From NCBI GenBank assembly GCA_963803775.1, contig CAWDNS010000006.1:1-64000 (forward strand): DNA of 64,000 nt, in the 5' to 3' direction. The translations under genes were made by a program, and so were the position numbers. The notes below the pieces were generated by a model. It worked only from the letters and a program-made list of their open reading frames with translations, was not told where the DNA came from and made no database searches. Positions 36,598-45,698 of the stretch are shown in pieces (the first letter of the stretch is position 1; each line of letters opens with the position of its first letter). This DNA comes from JABCZH01 sp963803775 (lineage in GTDB: Bacteria > Acidobacteriota > Terriglobia > Terriglobales > Acidobacteriaceae).

Positions 36598-37758
36598 ATG
36601 CCCACTGAAACATCGTCACCAGGCAAAGTGCATAAAGTCACGCACCTCACAACAGTGCATACGCCTTTTGACGTGCGCATCTTTCACAAGGAATGCAAGT
36701 CGCTCTCTCGGGCTGGATACGACGTGACGCTGATTGTCTGTCACGATAAGGACGAAATACGAGAAGGGATCCGGATTCGCGGGTTGCCCAAGTCGCGCGG
36801 CCGCCTGTCGCGAATCATGCAGGGAACTTGGTCCATATATCGAGAAGCAGTTCGCCAGGATGCGGACTTATACCATTTTCATGATCCAGAACTGCTTCTG
36901 GTCGGGCTGCTGCTGCGAATGCGCGGAAAAATGGTTGTGTATGACGCCCATGAAGACGTGGCAGCGGATATGGCGGCCAAACATTACATTCCCAGAGCGT
37001 TTCGACGGCCATTGGCGTGGATGGTGGGCACGCTCGAATCATGCAGTGCCCGTTTTTTTTCTGGCGTAGTCGCGGCGACCGCCAAAATCTACCGGCGCTT
37101 CAGGGTTCAAGATGGGCGCCGAGTGGTGGTAAGCAACTACCCCATTTTGCAGGAATTTCAATCTGTAACTCCGAACGCCGGGCATCGCCGAAGCAGTGCG
37201 GTTGCTTATGTTGGTCTGCTCTCGAGAGACCGCTGTCTCCCAGAGGTCCTTCAAGCCATGTCGGTGCTTCCTGAGGGATTGCAAGCGACACTGAAACTGG
37301 CAGGTAGTTTTTCTCCCTCCAGCTTGAGGGAGGATCTGGCTGGAACGAATGGATGGGACCGCACGTGCGTGATGGGTGTACTGGATCGCGCAGGGGTGAC
37401 GGGGCTACTGGCCGAGGTGCGTGCAGGACTAGTGGTTTTTAAACCGACCCCTGGCCACCTGGAGTCTGCCCCTGTCAAAATGTTTGAATATATGGCGGCT
37501 GGCATTCCTGTGATCGCTTCTGATTTTCCAAGATTTCGTGAGATTGTCGAAGGTGCCAAGTGCGGGCTTTTGGTGCAACCCGACGATCCTGTGGGGATTG
37601 CGAAGGCTATCGAATTTGTCCTCACCCATCCTGAAGAAGCTGAAGAGATGGGGAAGCGAGGGCAAGAAGCAGTCGTGAGAAAGTACAACTGGGCCAGCGA
37701 AGAACGCAAACTACTCCAGCTTTATGGAACACTTTTGGACTCTCCATGTGCGGCATAG
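36598..37758 (+). CDS. Glycosyltransferase, GT4 family
   Basis: 386 residues; ATG 36598 chosen over an in-frame TTG at 36586. N-terminal Rossmann-like part with HLTTVHTPFDVRIFHKECKSL and YHFHDPELL; C-terminal nucleotide-sugar part with VGLLSRDRCLPEVLQA, PTPGHLESAPVKMFEYMAAGIPVIASDFP and the GT4 EX7E-like pattern (E in ESAPVKMFE). It probably adds one sugar to the lipid-linked repeat unit at the inner membrane. Its last 13 bases overlap the start of the second AsnB copy, so the two are translationally coupled. Donor and acceptor unknown. Confidence 0.88.
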   Translation: MPTETSSPGKVHKVTHLTTVHTPFDVRIFHKECKSLSRAGYDVTLIVCHDKDEIREGIRIRGLPKSRGRLSRIMQGTWSIYREAVRQDADLYHFHDPELLLVGLLLRMRGKMVVYDAHEDVAADMAAKHYIPRAFRRPLAWMVGTLESCSARFFSGVVAATAKIYRRFRVQDGRRVVVSNYPILQEFQSVTPNAGHRRSSAVAYVGLLSRDRCLPEVLQAMSVLPEGLQATLKLAGSFSPSSLREDLAGTNGWDRTCVMGVLDRAGVTGLLAEVRAGLVVFKPTPGHLESAPVKMFEYMAAGIPVIASDFPRFREIVEGAKCGLLVQPDDPVGIAKAIEFVLTHPEEAEEMGKRGQEAVVRKYNWASEERKLLQLYGTLLDSPCAA

Positions 37759-39653
37759 CCGGGATTGTGGCGCTCGAAGGGTTCGACCCGGCGATTCTGA
37801 TGGCCATGACGAATCTGGTGAACTACCGGGGACCTGACGGACGGGGATTTGTGTTTATCGACGTCCACTCTGGCTCCGCAGGGGAGTGCATTCGCAATCG
37901 AGAAACTCCTCCTGTTCTTCGGAGACCATCTCTCGGGCTTGGTGCTCGCCGGCTTGCAATTCTGGATCTTTCCGAGCTTGGCCTGCAGCCCATGCAAATC
38001 GAAAACGGGGACTACTGGATAACGTACAACGGCGAGATTTATAACTACCTCGAAATACGCAGCGAGTTGGAAGGACAAGGTGAGTCGTTCCGCACGCACA
38101 CTGACACCGAGGTCATCTTAAGAGCATACCGGCGGTGGGGGCAGGACTGCGTGAAGCGATTTAATGGCATGTGGGCGTTTGCGATCTGGGATCGCAATAA
38201 ACGCAGGCTGTTTTGTTCACGAGACCGCTTCGGTGTAAAGCCGTTCTACTATTTCATTCGAGCTTCGCATATTGTTTTCGGATCGGAAATTAAACAAATT
38301 CTTGCTTATCCCGGCGCGCCACGGACTGCCGATGAGAGTGTTGTTTCGCAATATCTGGAGCATGGTGTACAAGACCATTCGGAAAGCACCTTCTTTGCAG
38401 GCATTCGCCAACTCTTGCCGGGGCATTCAATGACGATCGACCTCACGAAGTCTTCTATCTCGGCTGAGATTGCCAGATACTGGGAGCTGCCAATCGAGCC
38501 GGAAGAAGATATGTCCGAGAAGGAAGCCATCGAGCAATTGCTAACTCATCTGCAAAGAGCGGTGAATTGGCGATTGCGCAGCGACGTCCCGATAGGTTCG
38601 TGCCTCAGCGGTGGATTGGATTCTTCGTCGGTAGTCATGCTGGCCAGCAAGGCCAAGCGGGCGAAGGAATTTCATTCCTTCTCGTCATGTTTCGATGAGC
38701 CAGCGATCGACGAGCGCCGTTATATGGAGGATGTGGTCCGTTCATCCGGGGCCACTCCGCATTATGTTTTTCCTCAAGCCGAGAGTTTCTGGGATGACCT
38801 AAATTGCCTGATCTGGCATCAAGACGAACCGTTTGGTGGAACGGGCGTTTACGCGCAATGGTGCGTGATGCGGGCGGCACGACAGGCCAACATTCCCGTG
38901 TTGCTCGATGGGCAGGGAGGAGATGAAATCCTCTGCGGTTATCGGAAGTTCTACATTTTCTATTTATGGCATCTTTTCAAATCCGCGAATCCGCGCGTTC
39001 TTCCCGAGAGTATCGCCTGGATCCGAAACGTCGGTCACAATCCCTGGAACTGGAGTAGCGTAAAGAGGTATGTCCCTTCCTCCCACAGGTCTAAGCAGTC
39101 GCTGCTCGACCGCGTTGGCAATCCAGGGCTTGCTTCTGCGAACCACAAGTCCGCTGAGGTGAGTCTCGGGCCGGGAGCGAGTCTTCGGCAGCGTCAAAAG
39201 GATGATCTGAGCTACTTTAGCATCCCGGCGCTGCTCCATTACGAGGACAGGAATTCCATGGCCCACTCCATTGAGGCGCGGGTGCCGATGCTCGATTACG
39301 AACTAGCGACCTTCGCAGTAAACTGTAGGCCGTCGTTAAAACTACAGGGTGGCTGGACGAAGTGGATGCTCCGCCAAGCAATGAATTGTGTTTTGCCAGA
39401 GGCAGTGCGTTTGCGAAAAAGCAAGTTAGGTTTTTCAACGCCTCAGCAAGAATGGCTTCGAAAGGACGTTCGCGGAACCATTCGATCGATGATTCATGAA
39501 CCCGACCTCAAGATGAGCCGCATTCTTTCAGCGAAGAAGGTCCATGACGAACTTGATGCCTTTCTTAGTGATAAATCCGGTTGCCTGACTGAGGTCGAAG
39601 CTTTCCGCGTCCTAAACCTGGAACTATGGGCGCGTACGTTTGCAGTCAATTAA
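37746..39653 (+). CDS. asnB: Asparagine synthase-type glutamine amidotransferase (second copy)
   Basis: 635 residues, ATG 37746 followed by CGIAGIV, so Cys2 is the amidotransferase nucleophile. RGPDGRGF, YNGEIYNYLEI and RFGVKPFYY mark the N-terminal domain; LSGGLDSSSVVML and LDGQGGDEILCGY mark the synthetase domain; the C-terminal NSMAHSIEARVPMLD and SKLGFSTPQQEWL are typical. It is clearly related to the first copy, but the divergence is large enough that each probably acts on a different substrate. It overlaps the preceding GT4 gene by 13 bases. A possible promoter-like TATACT lies at 39713-39718, downstream of it and before the next gene. Confidence 0.92.
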   Translation: MCGIAGIVALEGFDPAILMAMTNLVNYRGPDGRGFVFIDVHSGSAGECIRNRETPPVLRRPSLGLGARRLAILDLSELGLQPMQIENGDYWITYNGEIYNYLEIRSELEGQGESFRTHTDTEVILRAYRRWGQDCVKRFNGMWAFAIWDRNKRRLFCSRDRFGVKPFYYFIRASHIVFGSEIKQILAYPGAPRTADESVVSQYLEHGVQDHSESTFFAGIRQLLPGHSMTIDLTKSSISAEIARYWELPIEPEEDMSEKEAIEQLLTHLQRAVNWRLRSDVPIGSCLSGGLDSSSVVMLASKAKRAKEFHSFSSCFDEPAIDERRYMEDVVRSSGATPHYVFPQAESFWDDLNCLIWHQDEPFGGTGVYAQWCVMRAARQANIPVLLDGQGGDEILCGYRKFYIFYLWHLFKSANPRVLPESIAWIRNVGHNPWNWSSVKRYVPSSHRSKQSLLDRVGNPGLASANHKSAEVSLGPGASLRQRQKDDLSYFSIPALLHYEDRNSMAHSIEARVPMLDYELATFAVNCRPSLKLQGGWTKWMLRQAMNCVLPEAVRLRKSKLGFSTPQQEWLRKDVRGTIRSMIHEPDLKMSRILSAKKVHDELDAFLSDKSGCLTEVEAFRVLNLELWARTFAVN

Positions 39654-39757
39654 ACTAGAATATCGAGGCGCTGAGCCGCGAACAACGATCTCGGACGGGG
39701 TAGTAGCTGAACTATACTTAACCAATGGGCATTGATCGCGTTCGATAATTTCACGAC

Positions 39758-41107
39758 ATGCAAAACTACGGACAACACCGAAGACTCAACATCTGGTGGT
39801 TCTCTCAGTATGCTTCTACACCAGACCAACAATTTACCACGCAACACGACTTCGCCCGACGACTTGTAGAGAAAGGTCATCGCGTCACTTTCTTCGCGGC
39901 TGGCTTTAGCCACTATAAATTTGAAGAGATCAGATTAAAAGAAGGCGAACGTTGGCGCGTGGAGGAACATGACGGGGTGCGATTTGTATGGATCAAAACG
40001 CCGCCCTACAAGAAGAACGATTGGAGACGGGCCTTCAATATGTGCAGTTTTGCGTGGCGGGCCTATTGGACAGCCAGAAAATTGCGTGAAAGCCCCGATG
40101 TGATCATCGGTACCACGTTCCAGCCATTAGCATCCCTTAGCGCTTATGGAGTTTCCGTCGCAAAACAGAGGCCATTTATTTTCGAGGTAAAAGATCTTTG
40201 GCCATTGACCATGATTCAGTTTGGTCGACTGTCCGGGAAAAGTCTCGTTGCGCGGGGATTGAGCCGTTTGGAACGATTTCTCGCTCGTCGGGCAGTCAGG
40301 ATCATGACTGTTCTTCCCGGTGCTGCCGAATACTTTGGCCAGTTTGGAATTCCAAAGGAACGAGTGGTTTGGATTCCCAATGGTCTGGAGTTGTCCCGTT
40401 ACGCCGGTTTGAGACCGTATAGCGGAGAGATTTCGGAGCCTTGCACGTTGGTTTACGCAGGTGGCCATGTGGAGGCGTTTGCCCTCGAAACCGTGCTTCG
40501 TGCAGCGCAGATCGAACAACAAAACGGCAACCGGGCCCGGTTTGTTTTTGTGGGAGGCGGGCAGGAGAAGCCAAATCTTATCCAATTGGCTCGGGATCTG
40601 AATTTGCGGAACGTGGAATTTCGAGATGCTGTCCCCAAGAAGGAATTGCATCGAGTCATGGAGGAAGCGGACGCGTTTATCCTGAGCATGCGCGATCTTC
40701 CCGGACTTTATCGTTATGGAGTTAGCTTCAACAAATTGTGCGACTACGTCGCTGCTGGCAGGCCGGTGCTATTCGCCGGCAATCCGAGCAACAATCTGGT
40801 GAAAGAGTTTCAATGCGGTATCGTCGTTCCGCCAGAAGACCCCCCGGCTATTGCTGCCGCCATCCGCAGGCTTGAAGAAATGACCGCGGAGCAACGTGCT
40901 GAGATGGGAAGAAATGGAATCCGTTGCGCCCATGAGCGTTTTGATATCGTGGTGCTCGCCGGTCGATTGGAGAGCATGTTGATTTCGGTGGTCAATGAAT
41001 TTCGGGCCCAGGATTTGATACTGCGCCCAGCCAGCGAACGACTGGAGGGGCGGGAACAGCAAACAGTCAAGAACGCCTCTTCGGAAGTTTCAAGTGTTTC
41101 TCCCTGA
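39758..41107 (+). CDS. Glycosyltransferase, GT4 family (WbuB-like)
   Basis: 449 residues. Typical WbuB-type N-terminus: LNIWWFSQYASTPDQQFTTQ, with HDFARRLVEKGHRVTFFAAG, and later GTTFQPLASLSAYGVSVAKQRP and FEVKDLWPLTMIQFG, where Asp-Leu-Trp-Pro is a hallmark. The C-terminal domain has IPNGLELSRY, YAGGHVEAFALETVLRAA and YGVSFNKLCDYVAAGRPVLFAG with the GT4 E/K pattern. WbuB-like enzymes transfer deoxy- or acetamido sugars onto lipid-linked intermediates. It is consistent with a 6-deoxy sugar made by the upstream dehydratase, but the donor is inferred. Confidence 0.9.
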   Translation: MQNYGQHRRLNIWWFSQYASTPDQQFTTQHDFARRLVEKGHRVTFFAAGFSHYKFEEIRLKEGERWRVEEHDGVRFVWIKTPPYKKNDWRRAFNMCSFAWRAYWTARKLRESPDVIIGTTFQPLASLSAYGVSVAKQRPFIFEVKDLWPLTMIQFGRLSGKSLVARGLSRLERFLARRAVRIMTVLPGAAEYFGQFGIPKERVVWIPNGLELSRYAGLRPYSGEISEPCTLVYAGGHVEAFALETVLRAAQIEQQNGNRARFVFVGGGQEKPNLIQLARDLNLRNVEFRDAVPKKELHRVMEEADAFILSMRDLPGLYRYGVSFNKLCDYVAAGRPVLFAGNPSNNLVKEFQCGIVVPPEDPPAIAAAIRRLEEMTAEQRAEMGRNGIRCAHERFDIVVLAGRLESMLISVVNEFRAQDLILRPASERLEGREQQTVKNASSEVSSVSP

Positions 41108-41190
41108 TAGGGGCCGCGCAACCTGCTCGAAATGGCAGATGGAATCCGTTGTTCCGCATCTCAGAATAAAAGCTTGTGCGAGGTTAGGAA

Positions 41191-42093
41191 ATGAAATTGT
41201 CTTCTCAGGCGGAGGCAGTCGCTGTAGCCGGCGAACATTCTATTGAGACTCCGGTGTTTGAGCGCAGTCCTCTTATAAAGATTTTCAAATCGCTTTTAGG
41301 CTCGGCGCAGGCCTTTCTTCCAAAAGCGGTGTATGAGCCCATATACGAATTCTCCTTTCAGACTTACAAGGGAATGTTGCGGCTGTCCTATTTTCTGCAT
41401 CTGTTTCGTGAATCTATCTTCGGCAGCCCCGCGGAGCAGACGCGGGCAAAAGTAGTCCATAGCGTGATGCCATACTCGCTGGTCGGAAGTTCTGGTCTCG
41501 AAGCCACCTATGATGCTGCGACTAATGCGATCTCCAAAGCAATTCCCGGTGATTTTGTCGAGTGTGGAGTGGCCCAGGGTGGGTGCTCCGCACTCATGGC
41601 GATGGTAGCGAGGACGGACCCAAATGGACGGAAAATGTGGTTGTTCGACTCGTTTCAAGGTATCCCCGATCCGACTGCGGAGGACTTTGACGAAGAAAAA
41701 GAAGTGACCGGAGAGCACATCCGGCCTCTCGTCCGCGGTTCATGCCTGGGTACCAAGAGTAGAGTCGAATCAGTTCTCTTTTCCAAATTTGGACTAAGTC
41801 GAGATTCGGTCTGCCTGGTAGAAGGATGGTTTCAAGACACCTTGCCTGTCTATCGAGATCGGATAGGTTCGATTGCGGTTTTGCGGCTCGATGGGGATTG
41901 GTACGAGTCGACGCTTTGCTGCTTGCACAATTTATATGATCATGTATCCCCAGGCGGGTACATCATCATCGACGATTATGGTTCTTGTTTCGGATGCAAA
42001 AGAGCCGTCCATGAATTCCTCGACGGTAAAGGCATGAAAGTATGTTTGGTACCGGACGGTCGGGGAGGGGTACTGTTTTCGAAACCGTCGTAG
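41191..42093 (+). CDS. TylF/MycF-type sugar O-methyltransferase
   Basis: 300 residues, ATG 41191 with GAGGTTAGGA before it. The central part has the TylF pattern: AISKAIPGDFVECGVAQGGCSA, LFDSFQGIPDPT, VCLVEGWFQDTLP, VLRLDGDWYESTLCCLHNLYDHV and GGYIIIDDYGSC. In the MycF family the acidic residues of DGDWYEST and IDDYG bind the metal that positions the sugar hydroxyls. It would methylate a hydroxyl of a deoxy- or uronic-type sugar of the repeat unit. Its 3' end overlaps an upstream extension of the next frame, but the likely start of that gene lies about 20 bases past this stop. Confidence 0.88.
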   Translation: MKLSSQAEAVAVAGEHSIETPVFERSPLIKIFKSLLGSAQAFLPKAVYEPIYEFSFQTYKGMLRLSYFLHLFRESIFGSPAEQTRAKVVHSVMPYSLVGSSGLEATYDAATNAISKAIPGDFVECGVAQGGCSALMAMVARTDPNGRKMWLFDSFQGIPDPTAEDFDEEKEVTGEHIRPLVRGSCLGTKSRVESVLFSKFGLSRDSVCLVEGWFQDTLPVYRDRIGSIAVLRLDGDWYESTLCCLHNLYDHVSPGGYIIIDDYGSCFGCKRAVHEFLDGKGMKVCLVPDGRGGVLFSKPS

Positions 42094-42113
42094 GAGAAGA
42101 GTTGGTAGAGGGC

Positions 42114-42722
42114 ATGGGACGATTTGAAGAATCGGTCAAACGGTCCGTTGATTTGTTTTCTTCAGCTCTCGGATTGATTTTGATTTCCCCGCTGCTGCTA
42201 TTGATCGCGCTCGCGATCAAATTGGATTCCGCGGGGCCTGTTTTCTATCGCGGAGTGCGTATCGGAAGATATGGAAGACCCTTTCGCATATGGAAATTTC
42301 GATCTATGCTTGTGGGTTCGGACAGCCTTGGCGGAACGACCGGCAAGAATGACCCCCGCGTCACACGGATTGGCAAGTTTCTGAGAAGATACAAGGTTGA
42401 CGAATTGCCTCAGTTGATGAATGTCCTGACAGGAGACATGAGCCTGGTGGGTCCGCGGCCAGAACTTGATGAACACACTTCAGCCTACGAGGACGAAGAA
42501 AAGCTCATCCTTTCGGTTCGGCCGGGAATCACGGATTACGCTTCGGTGCAATTTCGTAATCTCAATGAGCTGGTAGGTTCGGAAGAACCTCATAGGGTGT
42601 TTATCGAGAAGTTCAGGCCGGAGAAGAATCGTTTGCGGCTTGCTTACGTTAAACAACAATCTCTGTTGGAGGATATGAGGATTTTATTTAAAACTCTGAC
42701 TTGCGTCATTTTGAGGCGGTAA
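42114..42722 (+). CDS. Initiating sugar phosphotransferase (bacterial sugar transferase family)
   Basis: 202 residues from ATG 42114 (TTG 42102, with GGAG upstream, is an alternative). One N-terminal membrane helix (about 15-38) precedes the conserved block FYRGVRIGRYGRPFRIWKFR, then DPRVTRIGKFLRRYKVDELP and QLMNVLTGDMSLVGPRPEL. These are the signatures of the short, PglC-like monotopic phosphoglycosyl transferases that load the first sugar phosphate onto undecaprenyl phosphate. It is short compared with WcaJ (no extra membrane helices), so it is the PglC/WecP-like minimal form. It starts the EPS repeat unit. The AKR gene begins immediately after its stop. Confidence 0.9.
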   Translation: MGRFEESVKRSVDLFSSALGLILISPLLLLIALAIKLDSAGPVFYRGVRIGRYGRPFRIWKFRSMLVGSDSLGGTTGKNDPRVTRIGKFLRRYKVDELPQLMNVLTGDMSLVGPRPELDEHTSAYEDEEKLILSVRPGITDYASVQFRNLNELVGSEEPHRVFIEKFRPEKNRLRLAYVKQQSLLEDMRILFKTLTCVILRR

Positions 42723-43700
42723 ATGGAATATCGGCAGCTTGGGAAAACTCCTCTTTCGATTTCGCGGATTGGTTTCGGGGGCGGACCTGCCGGCGGCCAT
42801 GATTACGGACCCGTGGATGAAGCGGAGTGGAAATCAGCAGTTCACGCCGCGTTGGATAGCGGTGTCAATTTTTTTGATGTGGCCAACGTTTACGGGTTGG
42901 GGCGAGTCGAAGAATTGCTTTCGCAGGCTCTGTGCGAAAGACGCCGGGATGTTGTTATCGCTACCAAGGGCGGCTTGGTATGGGACGCGCACCGTAAGGT
43001 ACACCGCGACCTAAGAAAAAGTACAGTGCTAGAGTCCATCGAAGCCAGTTTGCGACGACTAAGAGTGGAGACCATCCCTCTCTATCAGATTCACTGGCCG
43101 GATCCCGCGACTCCCATCGAGGAGACCTTGGAAGCGCTTGCTATGTGTCGCGAGCAAGGAAAATTTCAATTTTTGGGTGTGTCGAATTTTCCTCTAGATC
43201 TGTTGCGGCGAACTCACGCGACTCTGCCCATCGTCTCTCAACAGGTTGCCTTCAATTTGTTGTGTCGTGAACCGGAAGGAGAAATGTTTTCTTGGTGTGC
43301 TTCGTCACATGTTAGCATTCTGGCGCACTCCGGGCTGGCCCAGGGTTTACTTGCAGGACGGCGAACGATCGGACAGGTGGTCGATAGCAATGACGTCCGC
43401 AGGAAGAGCCCTTACTTCTCAGAGAAGGATCGCCATGAGAAGCAAGGAGTCTTGGATGCGATCCGACTGCTTAGCAATAAACTCGGCCGGCCGTTTTCGG
43501 CTGTCTCGATTCGGTGGATTCTGGACAATCCCGAGGTCGACGCGGTGTTAGTCGGAATCAAAGACCGGCAACAGTTGGCAGATAACCTGAAGGCCGTAGG
43601 TTGGAAGCTTTCTTACGAAGAAAGGGAGAACCTGAGCTATCTCTCGTCGTTGTGTCCGAGTGGACTGGCGGGAACTCCTGCGCACAGTGCGACCACTTGA
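42723..43700 (+). CDS. Aldo-keto reductase
   Basis: 325 residues, ATG directly following the stop of the sugar transferase, so tightly coupled. The tetrad is complete: D52 and Y57 (FFDVANVYGLG), K82 (VVIATKGGL) and H124 (YQIHWPDP). The TIM-barrel pattern continues with QGKFQFLGVSNFPLDLL, SILAHSGLAQGLL and RWILDNPEVDAVLVG. NADPH-dependent reduction of a keto group is the family reaction. In this setting it may reduce a keto-sugar or a sugar-derived aldehyde, but the substrate cannot be read from sequence. It links the sugar transferase to the following transketolase pair. Confidence 0.9.
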   Translation: MEYRQLGKTPLSISRIGFGGGPAGGHDYGPVDEAEWKSAVHAALDSGVNFFDVANVYGLGRVEELLSQALCERRRDVVIATKGGLVWDAHRKVHRDLRKSTVLESIEASLRRLRVETIPLYQIHWPDPATPIEETLEALAMCREQGKFQFLGVSNFPLDLLRRTHATLPIVSQQVAFNLLCREPEGEMFSWCASSHVSILAHSGLAQGLLAGRRTIGQVVDSNDVRRKSPYFSEKDRHEKQGVLDAIRLLSNKLGRPFSAVSIRWILDNPEVDAVLVGIKDRQQLADNLKAVGWKLSYEERENLSYLSSLCPSGLAGTPAHSATT

Positions 43701-43806
43701 TGGTTTGTCCTGAGCATGCGACGGAGTTATCAGGATAATTACTTTGGTTGGAAAAAAATGAGAAATAAAACAGTAAGGTTGAAAAAGATCTGGAGGGTGG
43801 AGCAAG

Positions 43807-44652
43807 GTGAATAGCTCAACAATTCCAACGGCCTTGCCTTCAATGGCCTCGGCAGAACTTCTTGCAAATCGTATTCGGCGGCGGGCCATAAAGATGATCC
43901 ATCGCGCCAAGAGCTCACATGTTGGATCGGTTTTCTCTGCGGCGGACGTGTTGGCCGTACTCTACGAAAAAATATTGCGGATCGATCCGGCTCAGCCGGA
44001 TTGGATTGAACGAGACCGTTTTATCCTTAGCAAAGGCCATGCTAGCGCAGGTTTGTATGCTGTGCTGGCTGAGCGCGGCTTCTTCCCCGATTCCTGGCTG
44101 GATGAGTTCTGCCTTGATGGTGGTCACCTCGCGGGCCATGCGACTCACGTCGGCGTTCCCGGGGTGGAAGCCTCTACAGGTTCTTTGGGCCATGGTTTGC
44201 CGCTCGCCTGTGGAATGGCGCTGGTCGGAAAAAGAGAAAGCCGCGGTTTTCGCGTATTCACGATGCTCAGTGATGGCGAATGCGACGAAGGATCAACGTG
44301 GGAAGCGGTTTTGTTCGCACCCTTCCATCGCTTGGATAACCTGGTTGCGATTGTGGACTACAATAAAATCCAAAGTCTCGGAACCGTAAAGGAAGTTTTG
44401 GATCTCAATTCGTTGGCCGCGAAATGGAAAGCTTTCGGCTGGTCGGTTCTAGAGATTGACGGTCACAACTGCGCACAAATCGAAGACGCCCTCGGGGAGA
44501 TTCCCACTCAGCCTGGAAGCCCCACCTGCATTATTGCCCACACCGTTAAAGGCAAGGGTGTCAGCTTCATGGAGAACAAGCTTCTGTGGCACTATCGCTC
44601 GCCTGACGAAGGGGAACTGCGTCTGGCGCTTGCTGAACTCGGAGAGGTGTAG
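43807..44652 (+). CDS. Transketolase N-terminal subunit
   Basis: 281 residues, GTG start after GGAGGGTGGAG. It carries the thiamine-diphosphate binding half: LSKGHASAGLYAVLAERG, GSLGHGLPLACGMAL, and SDGECDEGSTWEAVLFAPFHRL with Asp-Tyr-Asn-Lys (the GDG-N30-N motif). The partner half is the next gene. Split transketolases occur in archaea and in secondary-metabolite or polysaccharide loci, where they make or transfer ketol units (unusual branched or long-chain sugars). Housekeeping transketolase is usually a single long chain, so this pair probably serves the cluster. That is inference from location. Confidence 0.93.
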   Translation: MNSSTIPTALPSMASAELLANRIRRRAIKMIHRAKSSHVGSVFSAADVLAVLYEKILRIDPAQPDWIERDRFILSKGHASAGLYAVLAERGFFPDSWLDEFCLDGGHLAGHATHVGVPGVEASTGSLGHGLPLACGMALVGKRESRGFRVFTMLSDGECDEGSTWEAVLFAPFHRLDNLVAIVDYNKIQSLGTVKEVLDLNSLAAKWKAFGWSVLEIDGHNCAQIEDALGEIPTQPGSPTCIIAHTVKGKGVSFMENKLLWHYRSPDEGELRLALAELGEV

Positions 44653-45582
44653 TTGAGAGGCACATTTTTCAAAACGCTGATGGAACTGGCCGAGTCCGAC
44701 GATCGGATCTATCTGCTGGTGGCGGATATCGGATTTGGTGTGGTTGAGCCTTTCGCTGATAAATTCCCCAGGCGCTTTCTCAATGTTGGAGTGGCGGAGC
44801 AGAATTTAACCGGAGTCGCCGCCGGAATCGCGATGACTGGCAAGATCGTGTTTACATATTCGATTGCGAATTTCCCCACCTTGCGGTGCTTCGAGCAGAT
44901 CCGGAATGACGTGTGCTACCACAAGGCGAATGTGAAGATCGTGTCGGTCGGTGGTGGATACTCCTACGGCCCGCTAGGCATGACCCACCATGCGACCGAA
45001 GATATCGCTGTTCTTCGGGCGCTTCCCGCAATGACCGTGGTGGCCCCTGGCGACCCCATTGAAGTACGAGCAGCCACTCGCGCAATTGTGGAGCATCAGG
45101 GGCCGTGTTACCTGAGGTTGGGGCGAGCTGGGGAGCCAACCATCCACGACTCAGCCATCACGTTCCAGTTAGGCAAAGCGATTGAAGTTCGCGATGGAGA
45201 CGCCATCACCATCATATCCACAGGCGCGTTATTGCAGAACGTAGTGCGGGTGGCAGACACGCTGGCCGCTCGGGGAATTCAAGCACGTGTTCTCAGCATG
45301 CACACCATAAAACCCTTGGATGAGGATGCGATTTTGGCCGCCGCTCGAGAAACCCGAGCCATCGTCACCGTAGAAGAGCACAGCGTAATTGGCGGCTTAG
45401 GTGGAGCGGTTGCCGAATGTTTGGCGGAATCAGGTAGTTCGGTGCCTTTCAAGAGACTGGGGCTCCCATCCGCTTTCTCTGCCCACATTGGGAGCCAGGA
45501 ATACCTTCGCTCTCAGTCCAATCTTTCGCCGGATGGCATTCTTAATGCACTAGAATCTCTTTTGGCCGTTCACTTGGTCTAA
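44653..45582 (+). CDS. Transketolase C-terminal subunit
   Basis: 309 residues with TTG start immediately after the stop of the N-terminal subunit, as expected for a 1:1 complex. Pyrimidine-binding half: LVADIGFGVVEPF, LNVGVAEQNLTGVAAGIAM (with the catalytic Glu), YSIANFPTLRCFEQIRND, GPLGMTHHATEDIAVLRALP, followed by the transketolase C-terminal domain (VEEHSVIGGLGGAVAECLAE). It needs its partner for activity. Last gene of the plus-strand EPS operon; a terminator follows. Confidence 0.93.
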   Translation: MRGTFFKTLMELAESDDRIYLLVADIGFGVVEPFADKFPRRFLNVGVAEQNLTGVAAGIAMTGKIVFTYSIANFPTLRCFEQIRNDVCYHKANVKIVSVGGGYSYGPLGMTHHATEDIAVLRALPAMTVVAPGDPIEVRAATRAIVEHQGPCYLRLGRAGEPTIHDSAITFQLGKAIEVRDGDAITIISTGALLQNVVRVADTLAARGIQARVLSMHTIKPLDEDAILAAARETRAIVTVEEHSVIGGLGGAVAECLAESGSSVPFKRLGLPSAFSAHIGSQEYLRSQSNLSPDGILNALESLLAVHLV

Positions 45583-45614
45583 GACTGTTAGGATCTGAGT
45601 CGCAGCGGGTTCGT

Positions 45615-45644
45615 AAGGCACGGAGCAACTCTCCGTGCCTTTTC
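45615..45644 (+). terminator. Rho-independent terminator of the plus-strand EPS operon
   Basis: AAGGCACGGAG (45615-45625) and CTCCGTGCCTT (45631-45641) form an 11-base stem with loop CAACT and continue into TTTCTATTTC. It lies 33 bases after the transketolase stop. Confidence 0.88.
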
Positions 45645-45698
45645 TATTTCTTGCTGCAAGTGTGAGTCTTAGATTGTTTCTACGCGGCTGAAACTTCC

